Shown: positions 31,901 through 40,974 of the stretch, one piece after another
Position numbering within the stretch: the first letter of the stretch is position 1
How the letters are laid out: each line of letters begins with the position of its first letter
DNA from: a virus
Length of the DNA: 64,000 nt
Reading direction: 5' to 3' (one strand)
IMG/VR virus record: IMGVR_UViG_3300035070_003385
Span: 118,739 to 182,738 of that record
Made by a program: the position numbers and the translations under genes
Notes under the pieces: model-generated
Told to the model about the DNA's origin: nothing
Database searches by the model: none
The model's input: only the letters and a program-made list of their open reading frames with translations

Positions 31901-34159
31901 ATCCAAGGTCGCCAAGGTACTCGAGGTGCTACTGGATACCAAGGTATGCAAGGACGGAGAGGTATTACTGGAGCTCAAGGTGTACGTGGCTGGCAAGGCG
32001 TTATGGGCCGGCAAGGTTTTCAAGGTATCCGCGGGTTCACCGGTGCTGGTACTCAGGGTACGCAAGGTATCCAAGGTATTCAAGGTCGTCAAGGTATTCA
32101 AGGTCGTCAAGGTATTCAAGGTACTCAAGGACTTACTGGTCAAGGTCTCCAAGGTCAGGCCGGGTCAACACAAGGTGCTCAAGGTAATCAAGGTATTGCC
32201 GGCGAAGGTGGGGGAGATCCGTTACCTATAGGTCAAGAAGGTGAAGTATTATATAATACTCAAGATAATACGAACAAAGCTAAGTTTGACGATCTAGTTA
32301 ACATAGAACCAATTATTGTAACTGCAGAAGACCAAGTGCCTGCTTACTTTACTGAACCAGGGCCTCCGCCACCGTCTAGCCAGGAGATCTTTAATAATTG
32401 GTATAGGTTTTCACACAATTCAGGAACCAATTACCCAGCAAATGCGTCAGACGTTACCGCATCGCAATGGCAGTTTGACGCCGTAAACGATGAAATCGTT
32501 GGGTTAAACAACACTGGCACTGCCGTTGGTTTTGTTTCGGATCTTAAGTATTCATACTACACCTTAACATCCACTTTAAGAAGTGGCCAATACGACAACG
32601 ATACGATTGGCATTGTTCTTGCATTCACGACAGAAGGAACTCCTGGACAGCCAGATTACAGGGAACATACACTAACAGCATTCAGAACTGGTGGTGGTAC
32701 TGAAGGCGGGCGCACATGGGGTGTTACATATAATGCTCAACCCGGCGTATCTGTCATTATTGCTAACGGTTCCACTGCGGTACCTACTACTGGTGTGTGG
32801 TTTACGCTTGGTTCTACGATCGTCGACGTGGATCGACAAGGTGATACAATAATTGTAAAGACTTCTCCGTTTGGTAGCGCAACATTGAGCGCAGCTTCAA
32901 CTCTCACTATTGATTTAACGGATGCAACATTCGTTGACGGTAACGGTGATCCAATTCTAGAAAGGTTTAGAGGTCCTCAAGCTTACGGTTACATGGCTTA
33001 TAGCCAAGGGGATGCGAGATTTAGCGGTAATTTTAGTGGTGTTTCATCCACAGACAATGTTGTTTATGATGTTATATCTGGTAAAGTTTATGGCTCACAA
33101 GTAAGCCCGCCGTATTATAAAGAGTTAGTGGGAGCTGCATCGTTTAATGACATTGCAGAACCTGGCAGATTTTACAATAACCCAGACACTCGAATTACTA
33201 CTTGGAAATCTTCATTTGATAACAACAATTACCTGATAGGAGGAAGTGGCGGTGGATCGCAAGGCGTCCAAGGTATTCAAGGAACAACCGGTGGCGGCTC
33301 AATCGATTGCGTAGACTGTGACTATGACGAGCCAACCGATACGAATAACAGTGTAGCAATACACTCAAAGCAGTCAATGTACCTATTCATCGATGATAAT
33401 AACACCGCAGGAGAAGATTCAAATTACTTTGGTTTCTATAATAACCTTGATCCATACTCAGATACGGTAAATAGAGATAATACCATTTTTAGAATCGATG
33501 AGGATGGTTCAGTTAGAACAACAAATACAATATATGCAACAACAAGCGGAATACGTTTCCCTGATGATGCATACGGTGGTAGCGGTGACACTGCAAAGAT
33601 CTACCTAGGCAGTGCTGGGGGAGAAGCTACTCAGCTTACTCTTGAAGTGACCAACGATATAAATGATGAGATACATCTAAAAGTTCCAGACGATGACGGT
33701 GTAAAGATCAACGGATACATCGTTTACCATGAAGGGAACCATGTATGTGGTAATACAGGCGGTGGCGATGGTGCTGGGCTTTCTTCAAGAACTAATCTGC
33801 TAGCAACTACATCTTCTTTGGCAGACAACGCAAGTGAAGATGTAAACCTAACCGGATTTAAAGGTTACGCAGTATATGCAATCACAACAGATAGGGCGGC
33901 TTGGGTTAGATTATATATTAATGCTGCATCAAGAACTGCTGATGCTAGTAGAAACGAATTGACAGATCCGGACCCAGACGCAGGAGTAATCTTAGAAGTT
34001 ATAACGAATGGTGCTGAAACCGTTGTTATTTCACCAGCAGTATTTGGATACAACGGCGAAGTTCCAGCAACAACAAATATACCAATGACGATTACAAATA
34101 AATCAGGATCGAGTGGAGCTGTCCAAGTAACTGTTACTGCTCTTCAATTAGAGGTATAA
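28985..34159 (+). CDS. Giant collagen-like tail fibre, 1724 aa
   Basis: N-terminal part (1-40) with [21 protein letters not shown] and a W, a fibre-base module. From residue 41 to about 1070 it is a G-x-Q repeat ([18 protein letters not shown]) with very few Pro, interrupted by three similar globular inserts near residues 322-385, 529-612 and 701-768, each with DVN near its start and DE..N..W...WIN.G at its end. After the collagen part come globular C-terminal domains, with a last domain ([20 protein letters not shown] ... LTNKSGSS) seen in other marine fibres. A trimeric fibre is expected. Late promoter at 27028. Confidence 0.88.
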   Translation: MAFPTSPSDGDTYVVGSVTFTYNAATNVWVRSGSGSVAIQGTQGTTGEQGTQGTTGEQGTQGAIGAGLQGEQGTQGSFGIQGQDGRGETGFQGLQGITGEQGIQGEQGVQGIQGWQGVQGLQGTIGEFGLQGLQGRRGIQGIQGFQGIQGLQGNQGIQGIQGIQGLQGNQGVQGMQGIQGIQGIQGLQGNQGVQGTGGLGEQGLQGTNGEQGIQGTAGYGNQGLQGIQGNLGFQGIQGTQGAQGNQGFQGPQGIQGEQGVQGVQGDFGFQGTTGVGFQGTVGQQGIQGIQGLQGSQGVQGTQGVQGIMGEQGLQGSQGLQGAFGPALNIIGAVGDVNVNPPNNPNTLLNAQFPSAGVGETVIDEASNDLWAYTGNNVWINVGPVRGVQGFQGMQGVQGVQGVQGMQGTQAPQGIQGNLGTQGSQGTQGIQGVQGIQGIQGVQGIQGEQGVQGLQGSPIQGMQGRQGIQGFDGIQGIQGEQGIQGIQGEQGVQGVQGMQGIQGTQGIQGGGGHQGLQGSQGLQGIQGIQGKTGDPFRIIGSIEDVNVNFPARTPEEIIREAFGPTLDGQPPTERPSIAGPDLSDGIIDRQLNEFWLWDGNEWINTGDIVGPQGIQGTANQGRQGIQGTQGVQGIQGRQGIQGIQGEQGLQGTAIQGSQGFQGIIGNRGFQGFQGIQGIQGTAIQGTQGMQGIQGRQGIQGNTGNPFRILGTVADVNQAPTFDPQVILETAFADAVPGDAVIDELTNDLWTFTPDDGGEWINVGNIVGPQGIQGIQGIQGIQGIQGVQGNAGEQGVQGIQGSYGRQGIQGTGNEGSQGVQGTTGAQGVQGLRGPGQGVQGIQGTATQGIQGIQGTRGVQGRQGIQGRQGLQGIQGRQGIQGLQGSQGVQGIQGLQGTQGRQGIQGIQGIQGVQGIQGIQGLQGIQGIQGRQGIQGIQGMQGRQGRQGIQGRQGTQGTQGRQGTQGIQGRRGAQGIQGRQGTRGATGYQGMQGRRGITGAQGVRGWQGVMGRQGFQGIRGFTGAGTQGTQGIQGIQGRQGIQGRQGIQGTQGLTGQGLQGQAGSTQGAQGNQGIAGEGGGDPLPIGQEGEVLYNTQDNTNKAKFDDLVNIEPIIVTAEDQVPAYFTEPGPPPPSSQEIFNNWYRFSHNSGTNYPANASDVTASQWQFDAVNDEIVGLNNTGTAVGFVSDLKYSYYTLTSTLRSGQYDNDTIGIVLAFTTEGTPGQPDYREHTLTAFRTGGGTEGGRTWGVTYNAQPGVSVIIANGSTAVPTTGVWFTLGSTIVDVDRQGDTIIVKTSPFGSATLSAASTLTIDLTDATFVDGNGDPILERFRGPQAYGYMAYSQGDARFSGNFSGVSSTDNVVYDVISGKVYGSQVSPPYYKELVGAASFNDIAEPGRFYNNPDTRITTWKSSFDNNNYLIGGSGGGSQGVQGIQGTTGGGSIDCVDCDYDEPTDTNNSVAIHSKQSMYLFIDDNNTAGEDSNYFGFYNNLDPYSDTVNRDNTIFRIDEDGSVRTTNTIYATTSGIRFPDDAYGGSGDTAKIYLGSAGGEATQLTLEVTNDINDEIHLKVPDDDGVKINGYIVYHEGNHVCGNTGGGDGAGLSSRTNLLATTSSLADNASEDVNLTGFKGYAVYAITTDRAAWVRLYINAASRTADASRNELTDPDPDAGVILEVITNGAETVVISPAVFGYNGEVPATTNIPMTITNKSGSSGAVQVTVTALQLEV
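29105..32210 (+). repeat. Collagen-coding 9-bp period repeat tract
   Basis: A run of 9-base units such as CAAGGTATT in varied forms, coding Gly-x-Gln, with three interruptions (29951-30147, 30571-30830, 31081-31290). Such tracts can change length by slippage or recombination and produce long shadow frames on both strands, which are not genes. Confidence 0.9.
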
Positions 34160-34162
34160 TAA

Positions 34163-35875
34163 ATGTTAAGAGAATGGATAGTTACTCTTTATAATCACGA
34201 GGATCTAGATGATTTTTATGATGATATGGAAACTCCTGGTGGTAGCTTATACATTCCTGACAGGGAAGTTACTGTTGAAAAAAAGAGACTTATAAGCCGC
34301 AATACTCATTATATGTTAACAGATGAAGAAGCCGAAGCGATAAAAAATGACAATAGGGTTCGTGGAGTCGATTTAGCAGAACTGGTAAATCTCACTATTC
34401 AGCCTTCCGGGTATAAGATAGAGGATGGTATATTTGCTAAAGATTGGGGTGCAGGTGGACCCCCATATACTTCTTTAACTGATTTAAATTGGGGTCTTTT
34501 ACGCCAGTCTGAATCTTCCAATAGGTCAAATTGGGGCGATAACGGCACTCCTGAATTAACATCCGATTTGATCATAACGGCATCTGGAAGAAATGTTGAT
34601 GTAGTTATTTTTGATGGGCACATAGATCCAAATCACCCAGAATTTACTGTCAACTCAGATGGCTCTGGCGGATCGAGAATTAATCAATATAACTGGTTTC
34701 AAAACAACATAGGGTTTGGAACTGGTACATACACTTATACACCGTATGTTGATGGTAGTAACGCTGCAAGGACTAGCGATAACGATCATGGTGTTCACGT
34801 GGGCGGAACCGTAGCAGGGAATACTCAAGGTTGGGCTCGAGACGCCAATATATACAATATAAATCCACTTGGGTCAAATTCAAATTTTGGTACTCTTGGT
34901 CTAGACTCTTCAACTTATTGGGATTACGTAAGAGCTTGGCATAATAATAAACCAATTAATCCAGTGACTGGGAGGAAAAATCCTACTATTACAAATCATA
35001 GTTACGGGTCATCAATTACATACAATTCTGATGGTTTTGGGCCGGTGACTTCAGTAACTTTTCGTGGTGTAACGTACTCACCAGGAAGAGCACTAACCGT
35101 CGCAGAACTTCAAGCGCGAGGTTTCTTTACAAATGACACTTCACCCGGACCGATCCCGTATTATTTTACATCATCAATTTCAGACTTTGAAGATGCAATA
35201 AACGATGGTATATTGACGATGTCAGCTGCAGGTAACGAATCGTGGAAAATAGTTAATCCTTCAGACCAAGACTATAACAATTCTTTTTTGGCAACATATA
35301 ACGGTAGTAATTTTTTATGGTGGTTACATCGTGGAAACGGTATGGGTGCTGGCATTGATTCTAATATAACTGTTGGCGCTGTTGGGGTTAATGTAGAAGA
35401 TTATAAAGGCAATTTTAGTAACTGCGGTAGCCAAGTAGATATATTTGCTGCTGGAACCGCAATACAAAGCTCTCTTCACACTGTATCTGGCGAACAAGGT
35501 TCTACAGTTTATGACGCAAGAAACACTACTTACTATCTCGGGAAATACAGTGGTACGAGTATGGCTTGTCCTCAGATATGTGGCATGTTAGCATGTCTTG
35601 CTGAACATTGGCCAAATATGACTCAGGCAGAAGCGACTCAGTGGCTCGTAGATTTTTGTAACAAAAATCAAATGGGTGATACTGGCGCAGATAACGCAAT
35701 GGACGTGCAAAGCTTGCAAGGGGCCCCAAACAAGTTTGCGAGATGGATCAATCAAAGGCCGGTCAACGGTGGAACATATCCTCGAAAAAACTTTAGACCG
35801 AGAACAGTTGATGACGACCCTGTTCATTATGGAAAAAGAGTGTACCCAAGACCTCGTATACGACGAAGAGGTTAA
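34163..35875 (+). CDS. Subtilisin-like serine protease with an I9-type pro-region
   Basis: A 570-residue S8-family protein. The catalytic triad is complete: D151 in VVIFDGHID, H209 in DHGVHVGGTVAG, S466 in YSGTSMACP; N358 in SAAGNES is the oxyanion residue. Residues 1-80 look like an I9-type inhibitor pro-region (WIVTLYNHED..., MLTDEEAEAIKNDNRVRGVDL). No signal peptide; the C-terminus is basic. It follows the collagen-like fibre by three bases. It may be a virion-bound protease or process fibres; the partner is unknown. Confidence 0.9.
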   Translation: MLREWIVTLYNHEDLDDFYDDMETPGGSLYIPDREVTVEKKRLISRNTHYMLTDEEAEAIKNDNRVRGVDLAELVNLTIQPSGYKIEDGIFAKDWGAGGPPYTSLTDLNWGLLRQSESSNRSNWGDNGTPELTSDLIITASGRNVDVVIFDGHIDPNHPEFTVNSDGSGGSRINQYNWFQNNIGFGTGTYTYTPYVDGSNAARTSDNDHGVHVGGTVAGNTQGWARDANIYNINPLGSNSNFGTLGLDSSTYWDYVRAWHNNKPINPVTGRKNPTITNHSYGSSITYNSDGFGPVTSVTFRGVTYSPGRALTVAELQARGFFTNDTSPGPIPYYFTSSISDFEDAINDGILTMSAAGNESWKIVNPSDQDYNNSFLATYNGSNFLWWLHRGNGMGAGIDSNITVGAVGVNVEDYKGNFSNCGSQVDIFAAGTAIQSSLHTVSGEQGSTVYDARNTTYYLGKYSGTSMACPQICGMLACLAEHWPNMTQAEATQWLVDFCNKNQMGDTGADNAMDVQSLQGAPNKFARWINQRPVNGGTYPRKNFRPRTVDDDPVHYGKRVYPRPRIRRRG

Positions 35876-35881
35876 AAACTA

Positions 35882-35909
35882 TTGACATTTTTTAATATTA
35901 GTATATAAT
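35882..35909 (+). promoter_or_regulatory. Early sigma70-type promoter
   Basis: TTGACA (35882-35887), 16-base spacer, TATAAT (35904-35909). The leader has the shared AAAGGAATCA before the start at 35935. It restarts early transcription after the late tail cluster. Confidence 0.85.
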
Positions 35910-35934
35910 AAAACAAATATTAAAGGAATCAAAA

Positions 35935-36603
35935 ATGTTTAATCACGTAGAGCACGGTTTAGTGCTCCCAAAACTCACTCGCAAGACTAGTGAAACAGGC
36001 CGTAAATATTTTACACCTGATGGTAATGCGTATCCATCTATTACAACGGTATTAGGTATCTTAAGTAAAGAAGGAATTTTGGCTTGGCGGGCTCGTGTTG
36101 GCGAAGAAGAAGCAAACAAAATTTCTCGTCAGGCTGCTGGGCGAGGAACGGCTGTTCACACACTTGCAGAAGATTACCTAAACAATAAAGAAGATTGGAA
36201 AGGCAAACACATGCCTGCCAATTTGAACACATTCAACGATCTGCGTAAAGTTATCGACAATCGCATAGACAACGTATGGATGCAAGAAGAATTTCTTTAT
36301 AGTGATAAATTAAAATGTGCAGGTCAGGTTGACTGCATTGCAGAGTATGATGGCGAGCTATCAATTATCGACTTTAAAACTTCTCGCAAACCCAAGAAAG
36401 AAGAATGGATCCAATCATATTTTATTCAGGCCTCTTTTTATGCGGCTGCGTTTTTTGAACGCACGGGAATTCCAATCAAACAGGCCGTGATCCTAATCGC
36501 GGTTGACGGCTCGGAATCTCAAGTTTTTAAGATTAATACTTTTGATTACTTATCGCATTTTCTCGCAGTTCGTAAAAAATATAAAGAAATAAAAGGTGTT
36601 TAA
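35935..36603 (+). CDS. PD-(D/E)XK exonuclease (RecB/MGME1-like)
   Basis: A 222-residue nuclease: SITTVLGILSK with later H75 and E79, GQVDCIAEYDGELSIIDFKTSRK with D133, D146 and K148, and QASFYAAAF with Gln165 and Tyr. This matches the PD-(D/E)XK single-strand exonucleases of the RecB/MGME1 group in marine phages. It may trim recombination or replication ends. Driven by its own promoter. Confidence 0.85.
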   Translation: MFNHVEHGLVLPKLTRKTSETGRKYFTPDGNAYPSITTVLGILSKEGILAWRARVGEEEANKISRQAAGRGTAVHTLAEDYLNNKEDWKGKHMPANLNTFNDLRKVIDNRIDNVWMQEEFLYSDKLKCAGQVDCIAEYDGELSIIDFKTSRKPKKEEWIQSYFIQASFYAAAFFERTGIPIKQAVILIAVDGSESQVFKINTFDYLSHFLAVRKKYKEIKGV

Positions 36604-36615
36604 GGTAATTAACTA

Positions 36616-36643
36616 TTGACATTTCGTTTAGAATCAGTTATAT
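36616..36643 (+). promoter_or_regulatory. Early sigma70-type promoter (GAATCAG cassette)
   Basis: TTGACA (36616-36621), 16-base spacer with AGAATCAG, TTATAT (36638-36643). The 52 bases from 36616 to 36667 differ at one position only from 38075-38126. Confidence 0.85.
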
Positions 36644-36672
36644 TGATATTAACAAATGAAAAGGAATAGATT

Positions 36673-36978
36673 ATGACAAAGTTCAACAAAGAAGACTTCA
36701 ACTACTACGGCGGATACCTTACATACACTGGTGAATATGAAGGTCGTCCAACATATGAAGATAAGCCAGGAGTTCATCCTACACGCGTCGGCAAAGGTAA
36801 AGATCTTTTTATTGCGCGCTTCAAGCATAAAGGTCCAATCACTAAAGCAAAATTCCTGAAAGAGCTTATTAAAAACCATACTGTTGAGGATTATGCAAAT
36901 GCTTATCTTTTTGGAATGGCTCCGATAGCTATCCTTAAAAATAAAAATCCAGCTTGGCATGAAAAGGCAATGGCATAA
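36673..36978 (+). CDS. Early protein of unknown function, 101 aa
   Basis: Starts MTKFNKEDFNYYGGYLTYTGEYEGRP, a basic, aromatic-rich protein with GKGKDLFIARFKHKGPITKAKF. Own cassette promoter and leader. Not recognised; no membrane segment. Confidence 0.6.
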   Translation: MTKFNKEDFNYYGGYLTYTGEYEGRPTYEDKPGVHPTRVGKGKDLFIARFKHKGPITKAKFLKELIKNHTVEDYANAYLFGMAPIAILKNKNPAWHEKAMA

Positions 36979-37191
36979 ATGAAGTATTTTAAATCTAAAT
37001 TTATTAATACCGTTGGGCATGCTTTTAATGGAACTGCGTGGACCTTTAAAGGCTGTGAAGTAATAATGGACGAAACAGGGTTTGCATGTACTTGTATGAA
37101 AAGAATGAAATATAAATGCAATCATATAAAATCAGTAGAACTAGGAATTTTAGGAGTAGGACAAACATACTATGAACTTATTCATTCTTGA
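36979..37191 (+). CDS. SWIM-type zinc-finger mini-protein
   Basis: A 70-residue protein with CTCMKRMKYKCNH, the CxCx(n)CxH pattern of SWIM zinc fingers, preceded by a beta hairpin (TWTFKGCEVIMDE). SWIM fingers bind DNA or protein. It starts directly after the previous stop and overlaps the next gene by 20 bases. The function is unknown. Confidence 0.65.
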   Translation: MKYFKSKFINTVGHAFNGTAWTFKGCEVIMDETGFACTCMKRMKYKCNHIKSVELGILGVGQTYYELIHS

Positions 37192-37729
37192 TAAATCGCC
37201 AGTAAAATCTGCACAATTGCAGTGCGATAAGCATATTGTTAAAATGATTGTTGAATCAGCACAAATGCTTTCAACGACCCACAGAATGCTAGACGGGGAG
37301 CTAGAACGCCGTCGATCAAAATCAGGCAAGACTGTAGTTAAGTACTGGAAGCTTCCTGACAGCCGTGAAAACTTCTTCTACAAGGCTGTTCATATGTACC
37401 ATCCATGTACCGTATGGACCGCTGAATCTAATAACAATTATAATTGGCATTGGGTACATTTTGCTGCACTTTGTGATGAATATAAATATCGTTACGGAAA
37501 AATACACGCAACTGATAAATTACTTCGTGAAGAGCTACGTTCTTTACCCAAGAACATACCAATTGGTCATTTGACACCACAGCCGTTAGCTATGAAAGCA
37601 AATCCTGAATGCATGGATCCAAATAACATTGTGGGTTCTTATAGAAAATTTTACCAAACAAAACAGCATCGTTTTAAAATGGCTTGGACTAAAAGAGAAA
37701 TACCAGAATGGTTTGAATTTGCTGCTTAA
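37172..37729 (+). CDS. Conserved phage protein of unknown function, 185 aa
   Basis: Starts MNLFILDKSPVKSAQLQCDKHIVKMIVESAQMLSTTHRML and has NHPC-like HMYHPCTVWTAESNNNYNW and a C-terminal YRKFYQTKQHRFKMAWTKREIPEWF. I recognise this pattern as a widespread phage family, with conserved Cys/His, but without known function. Possible metal site from C18, H21 and others. Confidence 0.75.
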   Translation: MNLFILDKSPVKSAQLQCDKHIVKMIVESAQMLSTTHRMLDGELERRRSKSGKTVVKYWKLPDSRENFFYKAVHMYHPCTVWTAESNNNYNWHWVHFAALCDEYKYRYGKIHATDKLLREELRSLPKNIPIGHLTPQPLAMKANPECMDPNNIVGSYRKFYQTKQHRFKMAWTKREIPEWFEFAA

Positions 37730-37756
37730 TTTTATAGTAGGAGAAAATAAATTTTA

Positions 37757-38056
37757 ATGCGATATATAGTAGCCGAAGAAGAGCTCGGGGTTTTTTTAGG
37801 TGCCTTTAAAAATCACGGTGTTTTTGCAAAAACAGATATATTTGGTATATCAAAAGCCTTTAGTTTTAACACTAAAGAAGACGCTAAAGAATTTATAGAC
37901 GATTACGCTGGTGAAAAAAAAGATACTTGGAAAATTATTGAAATAAAAACCAATAACAAATATGTTGACGTTATTGATCTTATAAAAAACGGCCATGAAA
38001 AATATACACACGGAATGATAGACTCTATGCACATGTATTCTACTGAGCTACACTAA
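37757..38056 (+). CDS. Small conserved phage protein, 99 aa
   Basis: Starts MRYIVAEEELGVFLGAFKNHGVFAKTDIFGISKAFSFNTKEDAKEF, an alpha/beta protein with a Lys-rich end. A family of this kind (FLGTF...FA...FG...A..F.T..EA) is familiar in marine T4-like phages; no role known. AGGAG lies upstream. Confidence 0.6.
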   Translation: MRYIVAEEELGVFLGAFKNHGVFAKTDIFGISKAFSFNTKEDAKEFIDDYAGEKKDTWKIIEIKTNNKYVDVIDLIKNGHEKYTHGMIDSMHMYSTELH

Positions 38057-38074
38057 TTTTTTTGATTTTATCCA

Positions 38075-38102
38075 TTGACATTTCATTTAGAATCAGTTAT
38101 AT
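38075..38102 (+). promoter_or_regulatory. Early sigma70-type promoter (GAATCAG cassette)
   Basis: TTGACA (38075-38080), 16-base spacer with AGAATCAG, TTATAT (38097-38102). Near-identical to the promoter at 36616 over 52 bases. Confidence 0.85.
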
Positions 38103-38130
38103 TGATATTAACAAATGAAAAGGAATCACA

Positions 38131-38307
38131 ATGGAATCTTATACTGTAAAAGCATATGTTTGGAAGAATGGATCTAAAGAATTGGTTGAATGGGCATCTG
38201 GATTTACACACCGCCAAGCAGATCAATACTTTAAAGCTCTTCGTGACTCCGAAAAATTTGCTAAAATTGAAATGTCTATGGATAAATTAAACGAAATTAA
38301 CTATTGA
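38131..38307 (+). CDS. Small early protein, 58 aa
   Basis: Starts MESYTVKAYVWKNGSKELVEW and ends NEINY, with a basic/aromatic composition and AAAAGGAATCA before the start. It has its own promoter, and its stop codon TGA lies inside the -35 box of the next promoter (38304-38309). No family recognised. Confidence 0.65.
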   Translation: MESYTVKAYVWKNGSKELVEWASGFTHRQADQYFKALRDSEKFAKIEMSMDKLNEINY

Positions 38308-38332
38308 CATTCCGGATAGAATCAGATATAAT
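38304..38332 (+). promoter_or_regulatory. Early sigma70-type promoter before the DUF932 gene
   Basis: TTGACA (38304-38309), GAATCAG in the spacer, TATAAT (38327-38332), 17-base spacing. A perfect -10 box suggests strong use. Confidence 0.85.
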
Positions 38333-38368
38333 AATTATATCAAATGAAACCAAACTAGGATATATATC

Positions 38369-39325
38369 ATGGCACACGAACTTGAAATGGTTAACGGCGA
38401 AGCACAAATGGCGTATCGCGCAAGCAAAGGTCTACCTTGGCACGGTCTTGGCACACCAGTATCTGACGATATGACACCATTAGAAATGATGGATGCAGCT
38501 GGTCTTAACTGGGAAGTTGAAGAATCAGAATGTTTTGCGCGTTGGAATGGTGATAACGTACCAACTGGTCAAAAGGCACTCATTCGTTCAACGGATGGTA
38601 AAGTACTTACACAAGTTGGCGCTGGCTGGAACCCGGTACAAAACGCTGACGCATTTGAATTTTTTAATGATTTTGTTTCCGCAGGAGACATGCAAATGGA
38701 TACGGCTGGTTCTTTAAAAGACGGCCGGTTGGTTTGGGCTTTGGCTGACGTAAAAGATGGCTTTTCTCTGTTTGGAGGAGACGAAGTAAAAGGTTATCTT
38801 TTATTTTCAAACCCCCATATGTATGGAAAGTCCATTGATATTAAATTCGTAATGGAACGTGTTGTTTGCAATAACACCTTGTCTGTTGCGTTAAACGAAG
38901 TTGGTCAGCCATCTGTTCGCGTTAATCATCGTTCAGTATTTAATCCTGATAGTGTCAAGGAAATTCTTGGCCTAGGTCATAACAAAGTTGAAAAGTTTAA
39001 AGAAGCTGCAGAATTCCTTGGCTCAAAACGTTATACCGATAATCAACTTACTCAGTTCTTTGGAGTTGTTTTTGGCAAATCAACAAAAGAAAAAGAAGAG
39101 CTTGCACGCAACGCAAAAGAAGCGATGGACATCGTTGAAAATCAGCCAGGCGATCATTTTGTACCAGGAACATGGTGGAATGCATATAATGCAGTTACTT
39201 ACATGACAGACCATAAACTAGGTCGCTCAGCCGATACTCGTATGGCTTCTGCCTGGTTTGGTGGGAATGCAAAGCGTAAAGTTGATGCACTTAGCCTTGC
39301 TATAGAAATGGCGGAGACAGTATAA
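38369..39325 (+). CDS. DUF932 family protein (phage/plasmid-like, TIGR03299 type)
   Basis: A 318-residue protein starting MAHELEMVNGEAQMAYRASKGLPWHGLGTPV, with DAFEFFNDFV, LVWALADV, VMERVVCNNTLSVAL and the C-terminal GTWWNAYNAVTYMTDHKLGRSADTRM. This is the DUF932/TIGR03299 family found in phages and plasmids, function unknown. Strong own promoter, so probably abundant early. Confidence 0.9.
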   Translation: MAHELEMVNGEAQMAYRASKGLPWHGLGTPVSDDMTPLEMMDAAGLNWEVEESECFARWNGDNVPTGQKALIRSTDGKVLTQVGAGWNPVQNADAFEFFNDFVSAGDMQMDTAGSLKDGRLVWALADVKDGFSLFGGDEVKGYLLFSNPHMYGKSIDIKFVMERVVCNNTLSVALNEVGQPSVRVNHRSVFNPDSVKEILGLGHNKVEKFKEAAEFLGSKRYTDNQLTQFFGVVFGKSTKEKEELARNAKEAMDIVENQPGDHFVPGTWWNAYNAVTYMTDHKLGRSADTRMASAWFGGNAKRKVDALSLAIEMAETV

Positions 39326-39408
39326 TGAAAATTAAAAAAGTAATCTTTTGGGGAGTCTGGTTTGGACTCCTCCTTATTCTCATCGATCCATTGAAAATTA
39401 TTAATTAA
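39325..39408 (+). CDS. Single-span membrane micro-protein, 27 aa
   Basis: TAATG overlap with the DUF932 stop. MKIKKVIFWGVWFGLLLILID is a basic start followed by a membrane span. Coupling and the positive-inside start support a real peptide; function unknown. Confidence 0.5.
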   Translation: MKIKKVIFWGVWFGLLLILIDPLKIIN

Positions 39409-39468
39409 ATATCCTGCAATTTTTTTAATCTTTTGAATAAACACATAATAAACAAAAAAGGTGATTCA

Positions 39469-39831
39469 TTGTTTTCAAGTAACCCATATTCTGCTTCCAT
39501 AAATGCGTTGTTACAAGCGACTGCTTTATTTGCTTCGTCACAAGGTGTAATCTGGGCAATGTATCCAGTTATGGTAATGATGTGTTATATGGCATTTATG
39601 CAATCTGTTGCGGCGGCAAGTTTATTTTCCGGATTTATTGAAAAAAATATTGGAAATAAAGATGCAGATCTAAATCATAGCATTTCCATATTAGTAGCTT
39701 TTTTATATTTAACATCTTCTTATCAGACATATATTTTAGGATATGAAGTTATGTCTGGTATTATGTTTGCGCATGCAACAATATTTTTAATTACAAACGT
39801 TCTTGGTGTTTTAAAGGAATATAAGGGTTAA
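39469..39831 (+). CDS. Multi-span membrane protein, about 120 aa
   Basis: A frame of strongly hydrophobic segments: ALLQATALFASSQGVIWAMYPVMVMMCYMAF, SIFILVAFLYL-like, and ATIFLITNVLGV near the C-terminus, at least three spans. No ATG fits; I chose TTG 39469 with AAGGTG 6 bases upstream, but TTG 39433 is possible. No family recognised. Confidence 0.55.
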   Translation: MFSSNPYSASINALLQATALFASSQGVIWAMYPVMVMMCYMAFMQSVAAASLFSGFIEKNIGNKDADLNHSISILVAFLYLTSSYQTYILGYEVMSGIMFAHATIFLITNVLGVLKEYKG

Positions 39832-39834
39832 TTA

Positions 39835-40266
39835 ATGAAAATACTAATTTTTGGGCTTCCTGGAAGTGGTAAATCTACATTAGCAAAACCATTTGCAGAA
39901 CTGGTAGGCGGTGTGCATATTAATGCAGATGATATTCGCTCACATTATAACGATTGGGACTTTAGTTTATCTGGAAGAATACGCCAAGCAGTTCGCATGA
40001 AACACTTATCTGATGGTGTTGTGATGGCTAATAAGATTGCGGTTACGGATTTCGTATGCCCCACAGAAGCCGCGCGGGCCGCTTTTGAACCTGATTTTAC
40101 AGTATGGATGGATACTATTAAAGAAAGTAAATTTAAAGATACCAACGATATTTTTGAAAAGCCTAATCAAGTAGATTACCATGTTAAGGAATGGTTTACA
40201 GATACCCATAATACATTAATGCTTGCTTTAAAAAGATATCAGCAATGGAAAGAAAACAATGTTTGA
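39835..40266 (+). CDS. P-loop kinase (APS kinase-like)
   Basis: A 143-residue kinase: FGLPGSGKSTLA (Walker A at 7-14), INADDIRSHYNDWDFS and VWMDTIKESKFKDTND then VDYHV resemble adenylylsulfate kinase-type proteins. It overlaps the following nucleotidyltransferase by 8 bases, so the two probably act on one small molecule in successive steps. The substrate is not shown; a sulfate or sugar-phosphate nucleotide is possible. Confidence 0.7.
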   Translation: MKILIFGLPGSGKSTLAKPFAELVGGVHINADDIRSHYNDWDFSLSGRIRQAVRMKHLSDGVVMANKIAVTDFVCPTEAARAAFEPDFTVWMDTIKESKFKDTNDIFEKPNQVDYHVKEWFTDTHNTLMLALKRYQQWKENNV

Positions 40267-40669
40267 TTTACAAAAACCAACTACTATGCTACTTGGGAGG
40301 TGGCAGCCGTGGCATGACGGTCATACTGAATTATTCAAACGAGCATATGCAGAAACTGGGCAAGTATGTATTATGGTTCGTAACGTAAGTTTCATTGTTG
40401 GGCAGGATGCTGGCGCTGGGCGAACAGTTGCACAGGACGATAATCCTTTTAGTTATGATTATGTAGTAGACGGTATTGAAGACGCTTTACATTCAGCAGG
40501 ATTTACAAGAGGCACAGAATATGTTATAATGCAAGTACCAAATATTGTAGACATCAGTTATGGACGTGGCGTAGGATATACCTTGACAGAACACGATCTT
40601 GGTGATAAAATACATAATATAAGCGCAACTAAAATAAGAAAACAAATGAGAGAAGAAGGAACATTATGA
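40259..40669 (+). CDS. Cytidylyltransferase-fold nucleotidyltransferase
   Basis: A 136-residue HxGH-type transferase: GRWQPWHDGH (H19, H22) at the N-terminus and NISATKIRKQM at the C-terminus, the two nucleotide-binding signatures of the family that includes NadM, PanC-like and GCT enzymes. GAGRTVAQDDNPFSYDYV is a variable acceptor region. Coupled to the kinase before it and overlapping the next gene by ATGA. Confidence 0.8.
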   Translation: MFDLQKPTTMLLGRWQPWHDGHTELFKRAYAETGQVCIMVRNVSFIVGQDAGAGRTVAQDDNPFSYDYVVDGIEDALHSAGFTRGTEYVIMQVPNIVDISYGRGVGYTLTEHDLGDKIHNISATKIRKQMREEGTL

Positions 40670-40974
40670 ATATACAAACACCGCAGGCACTCCCTTCAAC
40701 AATTACAGATCATGATCGAAAAGTTATTCAAAATGCTTTGCGAGAAATGTCAGACTCAATGACTCGAATTTCTGCAGAAAAGGATTTACAAAAAGAAATT
40801 GCTGAAGCTATTCTTGAAAATGTAAATGTCCCAAAGAAAGACTTTAATAAATTAGCGCGCATTTTTCATGCGTCAAGTATTATGGAAGAAGCTGCTCGTA
40901 ATGAAGAATTCATGGGGTTTGCAGAAGCCGTGATGGCGCCAATTTCAAACAGAATTGAAAATAAGGAAACATAA
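40666..40974 (+). CDS. dsbA: DsbA-like late transcription protein (putative)
   Basis: A 102-residue helical protein. ITDHDRKVIQNALREMSDSMTRISAEKDLQKEI and VPKKDFNKLARIFHASSIMEEAARNEEF match the DsbA family of T4-like phages, a dsDNA-binding protein that enhances late promoter use. Assigned from memory of cyanophage DsbA sequences. It would help read the TATAAATA boxes in this window. Confidence 0.7.
   Translation: MNIQTPQALPSTITDHDRKVIQNALREMSDSMTRISAEKDLQKEIAEAILENVNVPKKDFNKLARIFHASSIMEEAARNEEFMGFAEAVMAPISNRIENKET

Noticed and set aside
29105-32210. CRISPR-like regular repeats
   Set aside because: The period is 9 bases inside one open frame with no unique spacers of constant length.
29010-32231. 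Long frames rich in KVFKVSKV or TLNTLYTL on both strands
   Set aside because: They are shadows of the 9-bp collagen repeat; composition is periodic, there are no ribosome sites, and the Gly-x-Gln frame is the real one.
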